A stretch of 64,000 nt of DNA from JBELHO01 sp042091375 (GTDB lineage: Bacteria; Pseudomonadota; Gammaproteobacteria; Enterobacterales; Alteromonadaceae), in NCBI GenBank assembly GCA_042091375.1, contig JBELHO010000014.1:1-64000 (forward strand), given 5' to 3'. Made by a program: the position numbers and the translations under genes. The notes under the pieces are model-generated. The model saw only the letters and a list, made by a program, of their open reading frames with translations. It was not told where the DNA came from and did not search any database. Below are positions 7,237 to 16,128 of this stretch, one piece after another. The stretch's first letter is position 1; the number at the start of each line of letters is the position of its first letter.

Positions 7237-9339
7237 TCAAGACTTAATAATTCGTTGATAAGGTGGTAAAGAGTCGAGTAGTTGTTGGCCATAACGCTTG
7301 GTAACCAAGCGTTTATCCAACAAGGTGATCACCCCGGTATCTTTTTCATTGCGCAATAATCGGCCGGTTGCCTGAACCAATTTTTTTGAAGTTTCAGGCA
7401 CGGCTAAACTCATGAATGGATTGCCTCCTTTGGCGACAATATATTCCGCTTGTGCTTCTTCAACAGGTGAGGTCGGCACCGCAAATGGCAGCTTAGTAAT
7501 GATCAAATGGGTGAGGTATTTACCCGGTAAATCGAGACCTTCTGAAAAACTTTGGGTGCCAAAAACAATACTGGCTTTATGCTGATCGCAACGCTGTTTG
7601 TGTTGGTCGATAATAGACTGTCTGGATTGTTCTCCTTGCACTTGTAGTTGCAGACCTTGATCGCGTAAAGCTCGTGCAACTTGCTCCATCTGCCAATACG
7701 AAGAAAACAGCACTAAGCAAGCCGCGTTGGGGATGATAAGTTTGGCCAAAGTGGTGATAAGTTCCTCAGTAAATTCAGGGCTGCTGGGTTCGTGAGTCAT
7801 ATTTTCAATGATCAACTGCGCATTATTTTGATAATCGAAAGGTGAGCCAACATGTTGATATTGACTGCCATCGTTAGTTTGCAGACCTACTTGTCGTCGA
7901 AAATGATCAAATGAATTGAGGGCTAATAAGGTAGCTGAACACAACACCGCGCCTTCACATTGAGACCACAACATATTTTCTAAGGTCAAGCCGACTTCGA
8001 TGGGCGAAGCACTTAAGCAATAATCTTGTCTTTTAACGTTGGTTTTTTCTAGCCAGCGAGCCAGTGGTGCTCCTTTCTGACTATCATTGCTTGCATACAT
8101 CTGCCAAAGGGTATTGAAATTTTCTAATCGTTGGATCACAAAGCCGGATTCAGCCAATAAAGGCTCAGCTAAATACATTTTGGTCTCACCGTCTTTGACT
8201 GCCTCCATTAATAACTGATAAAGCTTATTGCTGTGTGCTAAACATTTTTTGCTGAGTTCAGATAAATCTTCAGCTGAATTTCTGAGTTGTTTGGGAATGA
8301 TACCGTGCTCAAAGCGCACAACTTGTTGTTCGTCAATGTTGGCCTTATCTGTTTTTTTAGTAAAATAATGGCTGGCATTACTGTCGATAAAAGTCAGTAC
8401 TTTTTGTAATTCGGCCAACAACTCATGACTGTCATCGGCTAGCTTTAACGCTGGTGAGATCGCCGATTGACTGGTGATCAATTTAGTCATTTTATCGCCT
8501 ATTGCAGAACATTTACTCAGCCAGTCAATTGCACCTTTTATTGATACTTGCGCACTGGCGTGATCTCGGGTTACTTTAGCTAAATGGTGAGCCTCGTCAA
8601 TAATATAAAAAGTATCTTCAGGTGGGGGCAGTATTTTACCGCCGCCCAAGGCCAAGTCTGCCAGAAGTAAACTGTGGTTGATGATCAGGACATCCGCATC
8701 GTCTATCACTTCTCTTGCTTTGTGAAAAGGGCAATGTGTGTGGTCTATATGGTGTTTTATGCAGCTGTGTTTGTCACTTTGAATGGCTTGCCATAGGTGA
8801 TTTGGTATTGGCTCAGGCCAAGAGTCCAAGTCACCTTGCCAACGATTATTAACCAGTTCACTGTGCAATTTTACCAGTAGTTTTTGTTGTTGTGCATTGG
8901 GTTTTTCGGCAAAAGTAAAGCCGGTTTGTGAGCTATTGTCGCCAGCTACAGCCTGAGATAATTTGTGCCTACAAACATACCTCTGCCGACCCTTAACTAA
9001 AGTATAGTTAAATTCTAAACCTGAATGTTTGCGCAGAAAGGGCAAATCTTTATCTACTAATTGTTCTTGCAGGGCAACTGTGGCAGTGGCAATACAGACT
9101 TTTTTGTCTCGTGATTTTGCCAAGGGAATAGCGCCAAGTGAGTAAGCTAAGGATTTTCCTGTACCGGTGCCAGCCTCCACGGTAATAATTTTTCGTTGTT
9201 TGTTGTAGTTGCCAGCTAAGGTTTTAGCTATTTCAGCTATGAGAAAGGTTTGCTGTTTGCGCGGATTAAAATTAACTAAGTTTTCGCCAATAGATTTATA
9301 AGCGCTTCTGATGGTTTTTTTTACTTTATCACTGAGCAT
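7237..9339 (-). CDS. dinG: ATP-dependent DNA helicase DinG
   Basis: DinG is an XPD-like superfamily 2 helicase (5'-3') that resolves R-loops and structured DNA during the SOS response. The 700-residue protein has Walker A (EAGTGTGKS, about residue 55), the DEAH box (IIDEAHH) and helicase motifs through QATGRLLRN near the C-terminus. The family has four cysteines for a 4Fe-4S cluster. Here YVCR and SCIKHHIDHTHCP supply only three at the expected places, with a His-rich stretch where the third Cys normally sits. A perfect LexA box lies 38 bases upstream of the start. The overall length and N-terminal extension fit DinG rather than YoaA. Confidence 0.93.
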   Translation of the reverse strand: MLSDKVKKTIRSAYKSIGENLVNFNPRKQQTFLIAEIAKTLAGNYNKQRKIITVEAGTGTGKSLAYSLGAIPLAKSRDKKVCIATATVALQEQLVDKDLPFLRKHSGLEFNYTLVKGRQRYVCRHKLSQAVAGDNSSQTGFTFAEKPNAQQQKLLVKLHSELVNNRWQGDLDSWPEPIPNHLWQAIQSDKHSCIKHHIDHTHCPFHKAREVIDDADVLIINHSLLLADLALGGGKILPPPEDTFYIIDEAHHLAKVTRDHASAQVSIKGAIDWLSKCSAIGDKMTKLITSQSAISPALKLADDSHELLAELQKVLTFIDSNASHYFTKKTDKANIDEQQVVRFEHGIIPKQLRNSAEDLSELSKKCLAHSNKLYQLLMEAVKDGETKMYLAEPLLAESGFVIQRLENFNTLWQMYASNDSQKGAPLARWLEKTNVKRQDYCLSASPIEVGLTLENMLWSQCEGAVLCSATLLALNSFDHFRRQVGLQTNDGSQYQHVGSPFDYQNNAQLIIENMTHEPSSPEFTEELITTLAKLIIPNAACLVLFSSYWQMEQVARALRDQGLQLQVQGEQSRQSIIDQHKQRCDQHKASIVFGTQSFSEGLDLPGKYLTHLIITKLPFAVPTSPVEEAQAEYIVAKGGNPFMSLAVPETSKKLVQATGRLLRNEKDTGVITLLDKRLVTKRYGQQLLDSLPPYQRIIKS

Positions 9340-9377
9340 GTCAAATGTGTTAATCCGCGGGATGATAAATCATAGTG

Positions 9378-9393
9378 CTGTATATATTAACAG
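9378..9393 (-). promoter_or_regulatory. LexA operator (SOS box) of dinG
   Basis: CTGTATATATTAACAG matches the gammaproteobacterial LexA consensus CTGT-N8-ACAG exactly and lies 38-54 bases upstream of the dinG start. This is the expected position for SOS control of dinG. Confidence 0.85.
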
Positions 9394-9649
9394 TTTAATG
9401 ATGCAAGTGAAGTAATTAATTGACCATGTGTTGATTTTTAGCAAATCAATTTTGTTTAATACTTAATAAGCGTACCTTAATTACCCGCAGTATTGCTATG
9501 TTCAGTTATTAATTGCAGCGATATCAATGTGACAACATTTGCAAAAGAGCTAAAGACTTCTCCATATAAAGACAAGATTTATCATTAAATATATATCTAA
9601 CTCAAAATAGTTCGTGCACTTAGACTGATTACAGGGTATAAATAATTTT

Positions 9650-9665
9650 AGATGTCTAGATAGCT
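9650..9665 (+). promoter_or_regulatory. Candidate MetJ operator (met boxes) before metC
   Basis: Two adjacent octamers, AGATGTCT and AGATAGCT, lie 20 bases before the metC GTG. MetJ binds tandem AGACGTCT boxes; the first copy matches 7 of 8 positions and the second 5 of 8. Position and tandem arrangement fit methionine repression of metC, but the second box is weak. Confidence 0.45.
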
Positions 9666-9685
9666 ATTACTAAGGTTGTTTTATT

Positions 9686-10861
9686 GTGAACAAAGACACA
9701 AAAATTATTAACGCAGGCAGAAAGCCCAAATGGACCAGAGGTGTTGTTAACCCTCCGGTACAAAGAGCATCCACTGTGGTATTTGATTCAGTGAAAGAGA
9801 TGCAGCATGCCACGGCTAATCGCGGCAAACAGGTATTGTTTTACGGTCGCCGTGGCACATCGACTGCCTTCGCTTTTAGTGATGCTATCACCGACTTAGA
9901 AGGGGGAGCTGGCTGTGCTATTTACCCATCGGGTACCGCCGCTATTACCAATGCCATATTATCTTTTGTCGAAACTGGTGATCATATCTTAATGGTAGAT
10001 ACTGTTTATGAACCTACCCGAGATTTTTGCGATAAAATGCTGAAAAAATTAGGCGTTGAAATCACTTACTACGATCCGTTAATGGGCAAAAATATCGACA
10101 GGCTATTTCAACCTAATACCCGTATTGTTTTCCTTGAATCACCGGGCTCAATTACTATGGAGGTTCAAGATGTGTCTGGCATTGCCGCTGTGGCACATCA
10201 ACACAACTGCATAGTTATGTTGGACAACACTTGGTCAGCTGGACTGTATTTTCAGCCATTTGAGCACGGTGTTGACATTTCGATACAGGCAGCCACCAAA
10301 TACATTGTCGGTCATTCCGATGTGATGTTAGGCACAGCAACAGCAACAGAAGCATACTGGCCAAAACTCAGAGAAAACAGTTATTTGATGGGACAGTGCA
10401 CCTCACCCGATGACTTGTATTTAGCCATGAGAGGATTGCGCACCTTGTCTGTTAGGCTCAAACAGCACCAAGCAAACGCTTTAAAAGTCGCTCATTGGCT
10501 AACCACTCGAGATGAAGTTGCCACTGTGTTACACCCAGCTTTTGATTCTTGCCCAGGGCACCAATATTTTACCAGAGATTTTCAAGGTGCTAATGGCTTA
10601 TTTTCTTTTGTACTTAATTGCGGCGATCAATCTGCAATTAATCAATTGTTGGATGGCATGCAGCATTTTAAAATGGGTTATTCATGGGGAGGGTTTGAAA
10701 GTTTAATTTTAGCCAACTGTCACGTCGGGCGTTTGCGCACCGCAACAACATGGCCACACCAATACCCACTGATAAGATTACACATAGGCTTAGAAGATGT
10801 TGATGACTTGATTGACGATCTCAAGGCTGGCTTTGCTCGACTTAATCAAGCCCCGGGTTAA
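9686..10861 (+). CDS. metC: Cystathionine beta-lyase MetC
   Basis: This PLP enzyme cleaves cystathionine to homocysteine, pyruvate and ammonia in methionine synthesis. The 391 residues follow the Cys/Met metabolism PLP family: YGRRGTSTAFAFSDAI, the PSGTAAIT phosphate-binding loop, DNTWSAGLYFQP, and Lys205 in ATKYIVGHSD as Schiff-base lysine. The C-terminal SWGGFESL and RLHIGLEDVDDLIDDL are typical of MetC rather than MetB. The start is GTG at 9686 with TAAGG upstream. It is a single gene, preceded by a MetJ-like operator and a long AT-rich leader. Confidence 0.95.
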   Translation: MNKDTKIINAGRKPKWTRGVVNPPVQRASTVVFDSVKEMQHATANRGKQVLFYGRRGTSTAFAFSDAITDLEGGAGCAIYPSGTAAITNAILSFVETGDHILMVDTVYEPTRDFCDKMLKKLGVEITYYDPLMGKNIDRLFQPNTRIVFLESPGSITMEVQDVSGIAAVAHQHNCIVMLDNTWSAGLYFQPFEHGVDISIQAATKYIVGHSDVMLGTATATEAYWPKLRENSYLMGQCTSPDDLYLAMRGLRTLSVRLKQHQANALKVAHWLTTRDEVATVLHPAFDSCPGHQYFTRDFQGANGLFSFVLNCGDQSAINQLLDGMQHFKMGYSWGGFESLILANCHVGRLRTATTWPHQYPLIRLHIGLEDVDDLIDDLKAGFARLNQAPG

Positions 10862-11097
10862 CTTAGGTAGTTAAAAAAGCGTTAAACTCTTAAACTTAAA
10901 CTTGAAGTCTAGTGCCTGAAGCGTAAAGTCTTGAAGTCTGATTGCCAACGACTTAACGCAAATTCAGCACATTTTAACGATAGCCAGTTGTTTTTATATC
11001 GGCTGTTCAGGCAGAATACGGTCATACAGATAAATTTGAACTGATTTTTGTATTACCCAGTACAAATTCATAAATGATAGAGATATAAGGAAAAACT

Positions 11098-12960
11098 ATG
11101 TCTAAAAAAGCGCTAGTAGTCGTTGCTATGGCCAGTGTGTTAGCAGCTGCTTGCTCTGAACAAGCAGAAATAAAAGTTGAACAGGTTAAAAGCAAAAACA
11201 ATCAACTCGAGCAGCCATTGCAACCTGCCGAAAATACTGTGCACAAGGCTTCTTTACAAGCCAATCAGTTGTTTGATGAAATTTACATGGCATCAGTAGC
11301 GCGTAACCCAGTGACACAGACTTATCTCGGTATTAAGACCGACTATGACAAGTGGAATGATTACTCTGAAGAAAATAGCGCAAAAGAGTTAGCTATTGCA
11401 AAAGCCGATTTGGCAAAAATTAAAGCAATTGATAGCGGCCAACTTGATCCGCAAACCGCCATCAGTTACCAGCTTTATGTGCAGCGTTTGCAAAATCAAA
11501 TCGCTGATCACCAATGGCGCTTTCACAACTATCCCGTTAATCAAATGTTTGGCACCCATTCTCAAATCCCAGCATTTATGATCAATCAACACTCGATCAG
11601 TAATGTCAAGGAAGCACAGGATTATATTGCCCGTATTATTGCCAGTGAAAAGCTGTTAAAGCAGTTAATAGTGCAATTAAAATTGCGCGAAGAGCGCGGC
11701 ATTGTCGCGCCAGCATTTGTTTTTGAACATGTTATCCGAGATTCAAACAATATTTTAATAGGTGCGCCATTTGATGGCAGCAAAGACAGTACTTTACTTG
11801 CTGACTTTAAAAGAAAAATAAATACCCTTGGAGTTACAGATAATGAGAAGACGGCATTATTAACCAGCCTTGAACAAGCCTTAGTCGGTCATTTACAACC
11901 TGGCTATAGTGCCTTGGTAAGTTATTTAAAGCAACTTGCTACTGAGGCTGACAGCAAAGCTGGTGCTTGGAGCTTACCTGATGGTGAGGCCTTTTATAAC
12001 AATGCGTTAGCGCGCACTACTACAACTGATTTAAGTGCGCAACAGATCCACAACATAGGACTGCAAGAAGTCGCCCGAATTCACCAAGAAATGCGGGATA
12101 TTATGACTACTGTTGGCTTTGATGGTGATTTAGCCGAATTTTTTAACTTTATGCGCGACGATAAACAATTCTATTACGCCGCTAACGAGGAAGGGCGAGC
12201 ACGTTATTTACAAGAGGCTGTTGCGTTAATTGATGACATGGAAGCACGCTTAGATAGTTTGTTTTTAACTAAGCCCAAAGCGCAGTTAAAAGTCAAAGCG
12301 GTGGAAGCCTTTAGAGAGAAATCCGCAGGTAAAGCCTTTTATCAGCAACCAGCGCCTGATGGCTCTCGTCCCGGAGTATATTATGCCAACCTTTATGATA
12401 TGCAGGCAATGCCAATCTACCAAATGGCTGCATTAGCCTATCACGAAGGGATCCCTGGTCATCATATGCAAATTGCTATCAAACAAGAGTTAACTGGGAT
12501 CCCTAAATTTAGAAAATTTGGTGGTTATACCGCTCACACTGAAGGGTGGGGCTTGTATTCTGAAATGATCCCCAAAGAAATTGGTTTATATCAAGACCCT
12601 TATTCAGATTTTGGTCGTTTAGCGATGGAATTATGGCGGGCTTGTCGCTTGGTAGTTGATACCGGAATTCATAGCAAACAGTGGAATCGAGAGCAAGGTA
12701 TAGCATATTATGTTGAAAATACGCCTAATGCAAAATCAGATGCAGTCAAAATGGTTGAGCGCCATATCGTTATGCCATCTCAGGCTACCGCATATAAAAT
12801 TGGCATGAATAAAATCATTGAACTACGCGAACACGCCAAAACCACTTTAGCAGAGAAATTCGATATCCGTGAATTTCACGACATTGTTTTGCGAAATGGC
12901 CCAGTGCCGCTAGATGTGTTGGCGCAATTAGTTGAGGAATATATTCAAAAAGCAAGTTAA
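11098..12960 (+). CDS. DUF885 family lipoprotein, putative metallopeptidase
   Basis: A 620-residue protein with a lipoprotein signal ending in LAAAC (Cys19), so it is probably anchored in the periplasm or outer membrane. The body is the DUF885 fold found in many Alteromonadales and Xanthomonadales. A zinc-peptidase-like HEGIPGHH motif is at residues 449-456, followed by TAHTEGWGLYSE, which supplies further acidic ligands. Substrates of the family are not established; a dipeptidyl or oligopeptide hydrolase role is plausible. It has its own promoter region of 236 bases and a strong terminator, so it is likely monocistronic. Confidence 0.88.
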   Translation: MSKKALVVVAMASVLAAACSEQAEIKVEQVKSKNNQLEQPLQPAENTVHKASLQANQLFDEIYMASVARNPVTQTYLGIKTDYDKWNDYSEENSAKELAIAKADLAKIKAIDSGQLDPQTAISYQLYVQRLQNQIADHQWRFHNYPVNQMFGTHSQIPAFMINQHSISNVKEAQDYIARIIASEKLLKQLIVQLKLREERGIVAPAFVFEHVIRDSNNILIGAPFDGSKDSTLLADFKRKINTLGVTDNEKTALLTSLEQALVGHLQPGYSALVSYLKQLATEADSKAGAWSLPDGEAFYNNALARTTTTDLSAQQIHNIGLQEVARIHQEMRDIMTTVGFDGDLAEFFNFMRDDKQFYYAANEEGRARYLQEAVALIDDMEARLDSLFLTKPKAQLKVKAVEAFREKSAGKAFYQQPAPDGSRPGVYYANLYDMQAMPIYQMAALAYHEGIPGHHMQIAIKQELTGIPKFRKFGGYTAHTEGWGLYSEMIPKEIGLYQDPYSDFGRLAMELWRACRLVVDTGIHSKQWNREQGIAYYVENTPNAKSDAVKMVERHIVMPSQATAYKIGMNKIIELREHAKTTLAEKFDIREFHDIVLRNGPVPLDVLAQLVEEYIQKAS

Positions 12961-12990
12961 GCATATGAAATAACTAGTTTTGAATACAAT

Positions 12991-13015
12991 AAAACCGCAT
13001 TTTTTGCGGTTTTTT
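12991..13015 (+). terminator. Intrinsic terminator after the DUF885 gene
   Basis: AAAACCGCA (12991-12999) pairs with TGCGGTTTT (13005-13013) across a short T loop, followed by T residues. It lies 31 bases after the stop codon. Confidence 0.85.
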
Positions 13016-13114
13016 ATTATCTGTGAACTCGAGGTGTTGTCCACTGCTTAGATCCAGAGTCGTGGATAAAAAAATTTTAATTAATTGGCAAACTGTACTT
13101 AAGATCAATGGCAT

Positions 13115-13681
13115 TTGGTCGATACTGTGATTAACAAAGTTATTTATGGTTACTCATTTTTGCAAACATCTATATCAGCAAAACTTCTGGTTGAAGAATT
13201 ACAGCTAGGTAAGCAATTAAGTCAATCTATTCAAGGCAATAGACGCTCTGATTTTTCCTTGCTGTTAGCTATGTTAGCCGATGATGTGCGTGCCCATAGT
13301 CAGTTTTCTTTACCGACAAGTAGCAATGTACAGGAAAAAAAATCATCGTCTGCTTTGAGAAAATACTTTGACCTACCCAATGAAACACCTCTTGGGCTAA
13401 ACAGTATTGATGATATCGATAAATATGGACAAGCTGAGTTGATCAACAAAAATACATTAGTAAGTCTACATTTGAGTGATTGTCTTCAGCCCAAGCCTTT
13501 GGCTTTTAGAGATAACAAAGCATTTGTTAACACTGATGTGTTGTCAAATACCTCGGTATATTGTCAACAGCAACATCTACAACCTACAGAAAAAAATCGC
13601 CAAAAACGGCGTTTTGATGCTAATAATTGGTTGAAAAACGTGCAAAACACCTTAGTAAAAGCGCCATTGCTAGCGGTTTAA
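13115..13681 (+). CDS. VC2046/SO_2500 family protein of unknown function
   Basis: A 188-residue cytoplasmic protein. The segment LLVEELQLGKQLSQSIQ followed by RRSDFSLLLAMLADDVR, and the later DCLQPKPLAFRDNKAFVN, fit the uncharacterised VC2046/SO_2500 family of Vibrio and Shewanella, of similar length. The long frame begins with TTG at 13115; a GTG at 13127 is an equally possible start, and neither has a strong ribosome site. No catalytic motif, signal peptide or membrane span is visible. It stands between the DUF885 terminator and convergent ychJ, so context gives no hint of function. Family recognition is from memory of the motif pattern. Confidence 0.65.
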   Translation: MVDTVINKVIYGYSFLQTSISAKLLVEELQLGKQLSQSIQGNRRSDFSLLLAMLADDVRAHSQFSLPTSSNVQEKKSSSALRKYFDLPNETPLGLNSIDDIDKYGQAELINKNTLVSLHLSDCLQPKPLAFRDNKAFVNTDVLSNTSVYCQQQHLQPTEKNRQKRRFDANNWLKNVQNTLVKAPLLAV

Positions 13682-13731
13682 TAACTGATTAGTGGTTGTG
13701 CTGCCGGATAGTCATAGCAAAACACTCTTTA

Positions 13732-14226
13732 TTAAAAACCTGGCTTGATACAACAACGTTTATATTTTTTTTGGCTGCCGCAAGGGCAGGGTTGATTGCG
13801 TTTCAGGGTAGATATTTGCTCATCGACTAGTATATTACCTGATAAATACTTCCATTGTTGTTGTTCAATAATAAACACTGAGCGTTCGGTTAATTGACAT
13901 AACTTGTTTTGATATATATACAAGGCTGTAAATTGAACAGTAGGCCACGCATTACTGTCATAATTGGTTAAACTAGACTTATCTGCTGCTTCAATGGTCA
14001 GTTTTATCCAATGTGTTTGTTTAGCCCATTGTTGAATTTGTTCAATACTGATATTTACTTGGTTGGACAGCGCTGTGGTATTAAATAAATAGTCACTGGC
14101 GACGGTAGCGTAAGCACTATATCTGGAACGCATTAACTTCTCTGGTGTGTCAGCGACTTTAATTCCGTCAATAATAGGTTGGCAACAAGATTGGAAAGGT
14201 TTAGGTAAACCACAATAACAGGACAT
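13732..14226 (-). CDS. ychJ: YchJ family protein with SEC-C motifs
   Basis: A 164-residue protein of the UPF0225/YchJ family. It has an N-terminal cysteine motif (CYCGLPKPFQSCC), the typical central ERLMRSRYSAY-like segment (KLMRSRYSAYATV), and a C-terminal SEC-C zinc motif (PCPCGSQKKYKRCC). SEC-C motifs bind zinc and in SecA contact SecB and ribosomes. The role of YchJ itself is not known. It is convergent with the VC2046-type gene and stands alone on its strand. Confidence 0.9.
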   Translation of the reverse strand: MSCYCGLPKPFQSCCQPIIDGIKVADTPEKLMRSRYSAYATVASDYLFNTTALSNQVNISIEQIQQWAKQTHWIKLTIEAADKSSLTNYDSNAWPTVQFTALYIYQNKLCQLTERSVFIIEQQQWKYLSGNILVDEQISTLKRNQPCPCGSQKKYKRCCIKPGF

Positions 14227-14403
14227 AGCAAGTATAGTGTAAATAATTAGCCTATTGATACTGGCATTAATACTATCATTGATATGAGCTTTACAGCTAA
14301 TGTTGTGTTAACTAATTAGCTACAGCAGAGTGCTCACTGTTCAATGCTCAATGCTTACAGCCATTATTCTAGCGGCAAGCCAGTTAAACTGTTAAGCATT
14401 GTC

Positions 14404-14850
14404 TTAGTGTAGTTTTTGCTGATCATCAAAAGTTTGTTCACTAAGTACAATACAGGCTGTCTGCCCTTGTTGTGCGCTTTGATGTAATTGGCATATGTCT
14501 TCTTGTTGTAGGCAAGGGTTGCATAATATAACGGCTGAACAATGACCCTTAGCCAATGCCGATGCTATATTTTTTTGCGCATTTTTAGTTGATTGGGTAT
14601 GCACTTGTAAAATATTTCGGGTATTGATCCCATGGGTTGTCGATAATTGCTGCAAACAATCGGCTTGAGGATTGATCATTAAAATCCATTTATTACTCAA
14701 GTGATGTTGTTGGCAGATATTTGCATACTGTGATGACAAATCACCTTGATTGTAACATTTCCTTATATCTAACCAATGCTGCTCATGAGTCATGGCATTT
14801 GGGGTGTTTGTTGATAAATCATTTATTTGGCTTTTACCGGTATTCATCAT
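14404..14850 (-). CDS. sulA: SulA-like SOS cell division inhibitor
   Basis: A 148-residue protein whose C-terminal two thirds follow the SulA pattern. A KWILMINPQ strand corresponds to the WQLWLTPQ region of E. coli SulA. It is followed by ILQVHTQSTKNAQKNIASAL, GHCSAVILCNP and an alanine/glutamine-rich helix before TACIVLSEQ. SulA blocks FtsZ assembly after DNA damage. A perfect LexA box is placed 29-44 bases upstream of the ATG, which strongly supports SOS control and the assignment. No lexA gene is next to it. Sequence similarity alone is modest, so the promoter evidence carries weight. Confidence 0.75.
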   Translation of the reverse strand: MMNTGKSQINDLSTNTPNAMTHEQHWLDIRKCYNQGDLSSQYANICQQHHLSNKWILMINPQADCLQQLSTTHGINTRNILQVHTQSTKNAQKNIASALAKGHCSAVILCNPCLQQEDICQLHQSAQQGQTACIVLSEQTFDDQQKLH

Positions 14851-14878
14851 TACTTACCTTTAACTGGTTAAATATACA

Positions 14879-14894
14879 CTGTATAGAATAACAG
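14879..14894 (-). promoter_or_regulatory. LexA operator (SOS box) of the sulA-like gene
   Basis: CTGTATAGAATAACAG is an exact CTGT-N8-ACAG operator, centred about 36 bases before the start codon of the sulA-like gene. A second ACAG (14909-14912, within TTTATACAGTA) follows but does not complete another consensus box. Confidence 0.85.
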
Positions 14895-15089
14895 TATATT
14901 AATTTATACAGTACTGCAAGAGGTAATTTAATATTTGTCAATATTTTTCTGGATCGCTGCCAGCAATATCAAGTAGGTCATTGACTAGTTGATGATTGAT
15001 TATTTTGCTATTAACTGACCGAGTGAAAATAAATTTAATTAGTACAATTAAGACAAAGCTCAGTTAAAAGCTATTTATTAATCATGTTA

Positions 15090-15307
15090 GAAACTCAGGA
15101 AACTCAGGAAACTCAGGAAACTCNNNNNNNNNNNNNNNNNNNNNNNNNNNNNNNNNNNNNNNNNNNNNNNNNNNNNNNNNNNNNNNNNNNNNNNNNNNNN
15201 NNNNNNNNNNNNNNNNNNNNNNNAGCTATTTATTAATCATGTTAGAAACTCAGGAAACTCAGGAAACTCAGGAAACTCGGGTAACTCAGGAAACTCGGGT
15301 AACTTGG
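15090..15307. repeat. 9-bp minisatellite (GAAACTCAG) interrupted by a 100-N scaffold gap
   Basis: Units of GAAACTCAG run from 15090 to 15123. A run of N occupies 15124-15223. The sequence resumes with a 55-base copy identical to 15069-15123, now at 15224-15278. The right array continues with variants GAAACTCGG, GTAACTCAG and GTAACTTGG to 15307, seven units in all. The exact duplication across the Ns suggests two contig ends that overlap in the repeat. Apart from this array and the LexA box, the 14.85-15.40 kb interval holds no gene I can see. Confidence 0.9.
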
Positions 15308-15398
15308 ATATAATTTCGGGAAACGCCTATCATTAAATAGGCTGGTTTTAGTTGTGCTAGACAAGTTAATTAGGTAGCGCAGGTGGTGCGCTTGCGCT

Positions 15399-15815
15399 TT
15401 ATTTGTTTAATCTACTCAATTCTTTAATCCTGTCCTCTGTGATTAAAATATAGCATTTCTTGAATGCTGAGACTGCCATTTTATCTGGAGATAAGTGCAG
15501 ATATTGCCAGCGACAATTATTTTCTCGGTAGGTGATAAAATTGCGTTGTGAGCGTTTAAATAAATTTAATGAAGCATCGCGACCAGTAGCTTTGGCAAAT
15601 TGATCAAGGATAAACACTTGGTTGTTGACCCAAGTTTGCAGTTCTCTATCGACAGCCTCTTTAACCCCATCTAAACACATAGATAATTGAGTAGCAGTGG
15701 TCAAAAGCTTTTCACAACCATCGATTGTTTTTTTGTTAAAGGCCCAACAATTCATAGATAAAAACAATGTTAAACAGCCAGTTAATAGTATATTTGGGGT
15801 TAATTTTAAGTTCAT
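15399..15815 (-). CDS. Secreted LprI/DUF1311-like protein
   Basis: A 138-residue protein with a signal peptide (hydrophobic residues about 8-25, ending NCWA). The mature part has four cysteines and the pattern of the DUF1311/LprI N-terminal domain: a first Cys in [19 protein letters not shown], then [20 protein letters not shown] and a final Cys. LprI-type proteins are periplasmic or lipoproteins, and some inhibit lysozyme. The function here is unproven. Its ATG overlaps the stop of yciI (ATGA), so it is translated with the yciI/yciB group. It lies just beyond the repeat and gap region. Confidence 0.7.
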   Translation of the reverse strand: MNLKLTPNILLTGCLTLFLSMNCWAFNKKTIDGCEKLLTTATQLSMCLDGVKEAVDRELQTWVNNQVFILDQFAKATGRDASLNLFKRSQRNFITYRENNCRWQYLHLSPDKMAVSAFKKCYILITEDRIKELSRLNK

Positions 15816-16114
15816 TTTGGCAACACTTTTAGGTAAGGCTTTACTGTCACATTGCGGTATACACCCGCAGCAATGTAGGGATCATCATCAGCCCACTTTG
15901 TTGCTGAGGTTAAACTATCAAATTCGGCAACAATCAATGAACCAGTAAAACCGGCTTCTCCAGGGGTTTTACTGTCAATAGCAGGGCAAGGTCCAGCGAT
16001 TAAAAGTCGGCCTTGTTGTTGTAAATCGGTTAACCTTGCTAAATGTTGGTCACGCACCGACAAGCGTTTCGATAAGCTGTTTTCTGTATCTTCACTGTAT
16101 ATTAAATAATGCAC
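15812..16114 (-). CDS. yciI: YciI family protein
   Basis: A 100-residue YciI-like ferredoxin-fold protein. It shows the [23 protein letters not shown] start, [11 protein letters not shown], a conserved Asp in [13 protein letters not shown] and a C-terminal VKPYLKVLP strand. The family is related to muconolactone isomerase folds, and the cellular role of YciI is unknown. As in E. coli, it follows yciB (15 bases between them). A LprI-like gene overlaps its stop codon. Confidence 0.92.
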   Translation of the reverse strand: MHYLIYSEDTENSLSKRLSVRDQHLARLTDLQQQGRLLIAGPCPAIDSKTPGEAGFTGSLIVAEFDSLTSATKWADDDPYIAAGVYRNVTVKPYLKVLPK

Positions 16115-16128
16115 ATCAATATCCTCAT

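Noticed and set aside
15090..15307. Possible CRISPR-like repeat array
   Set aside because: Units are 9 bases and directly adjacent without spacers, so this is a minisatellite.
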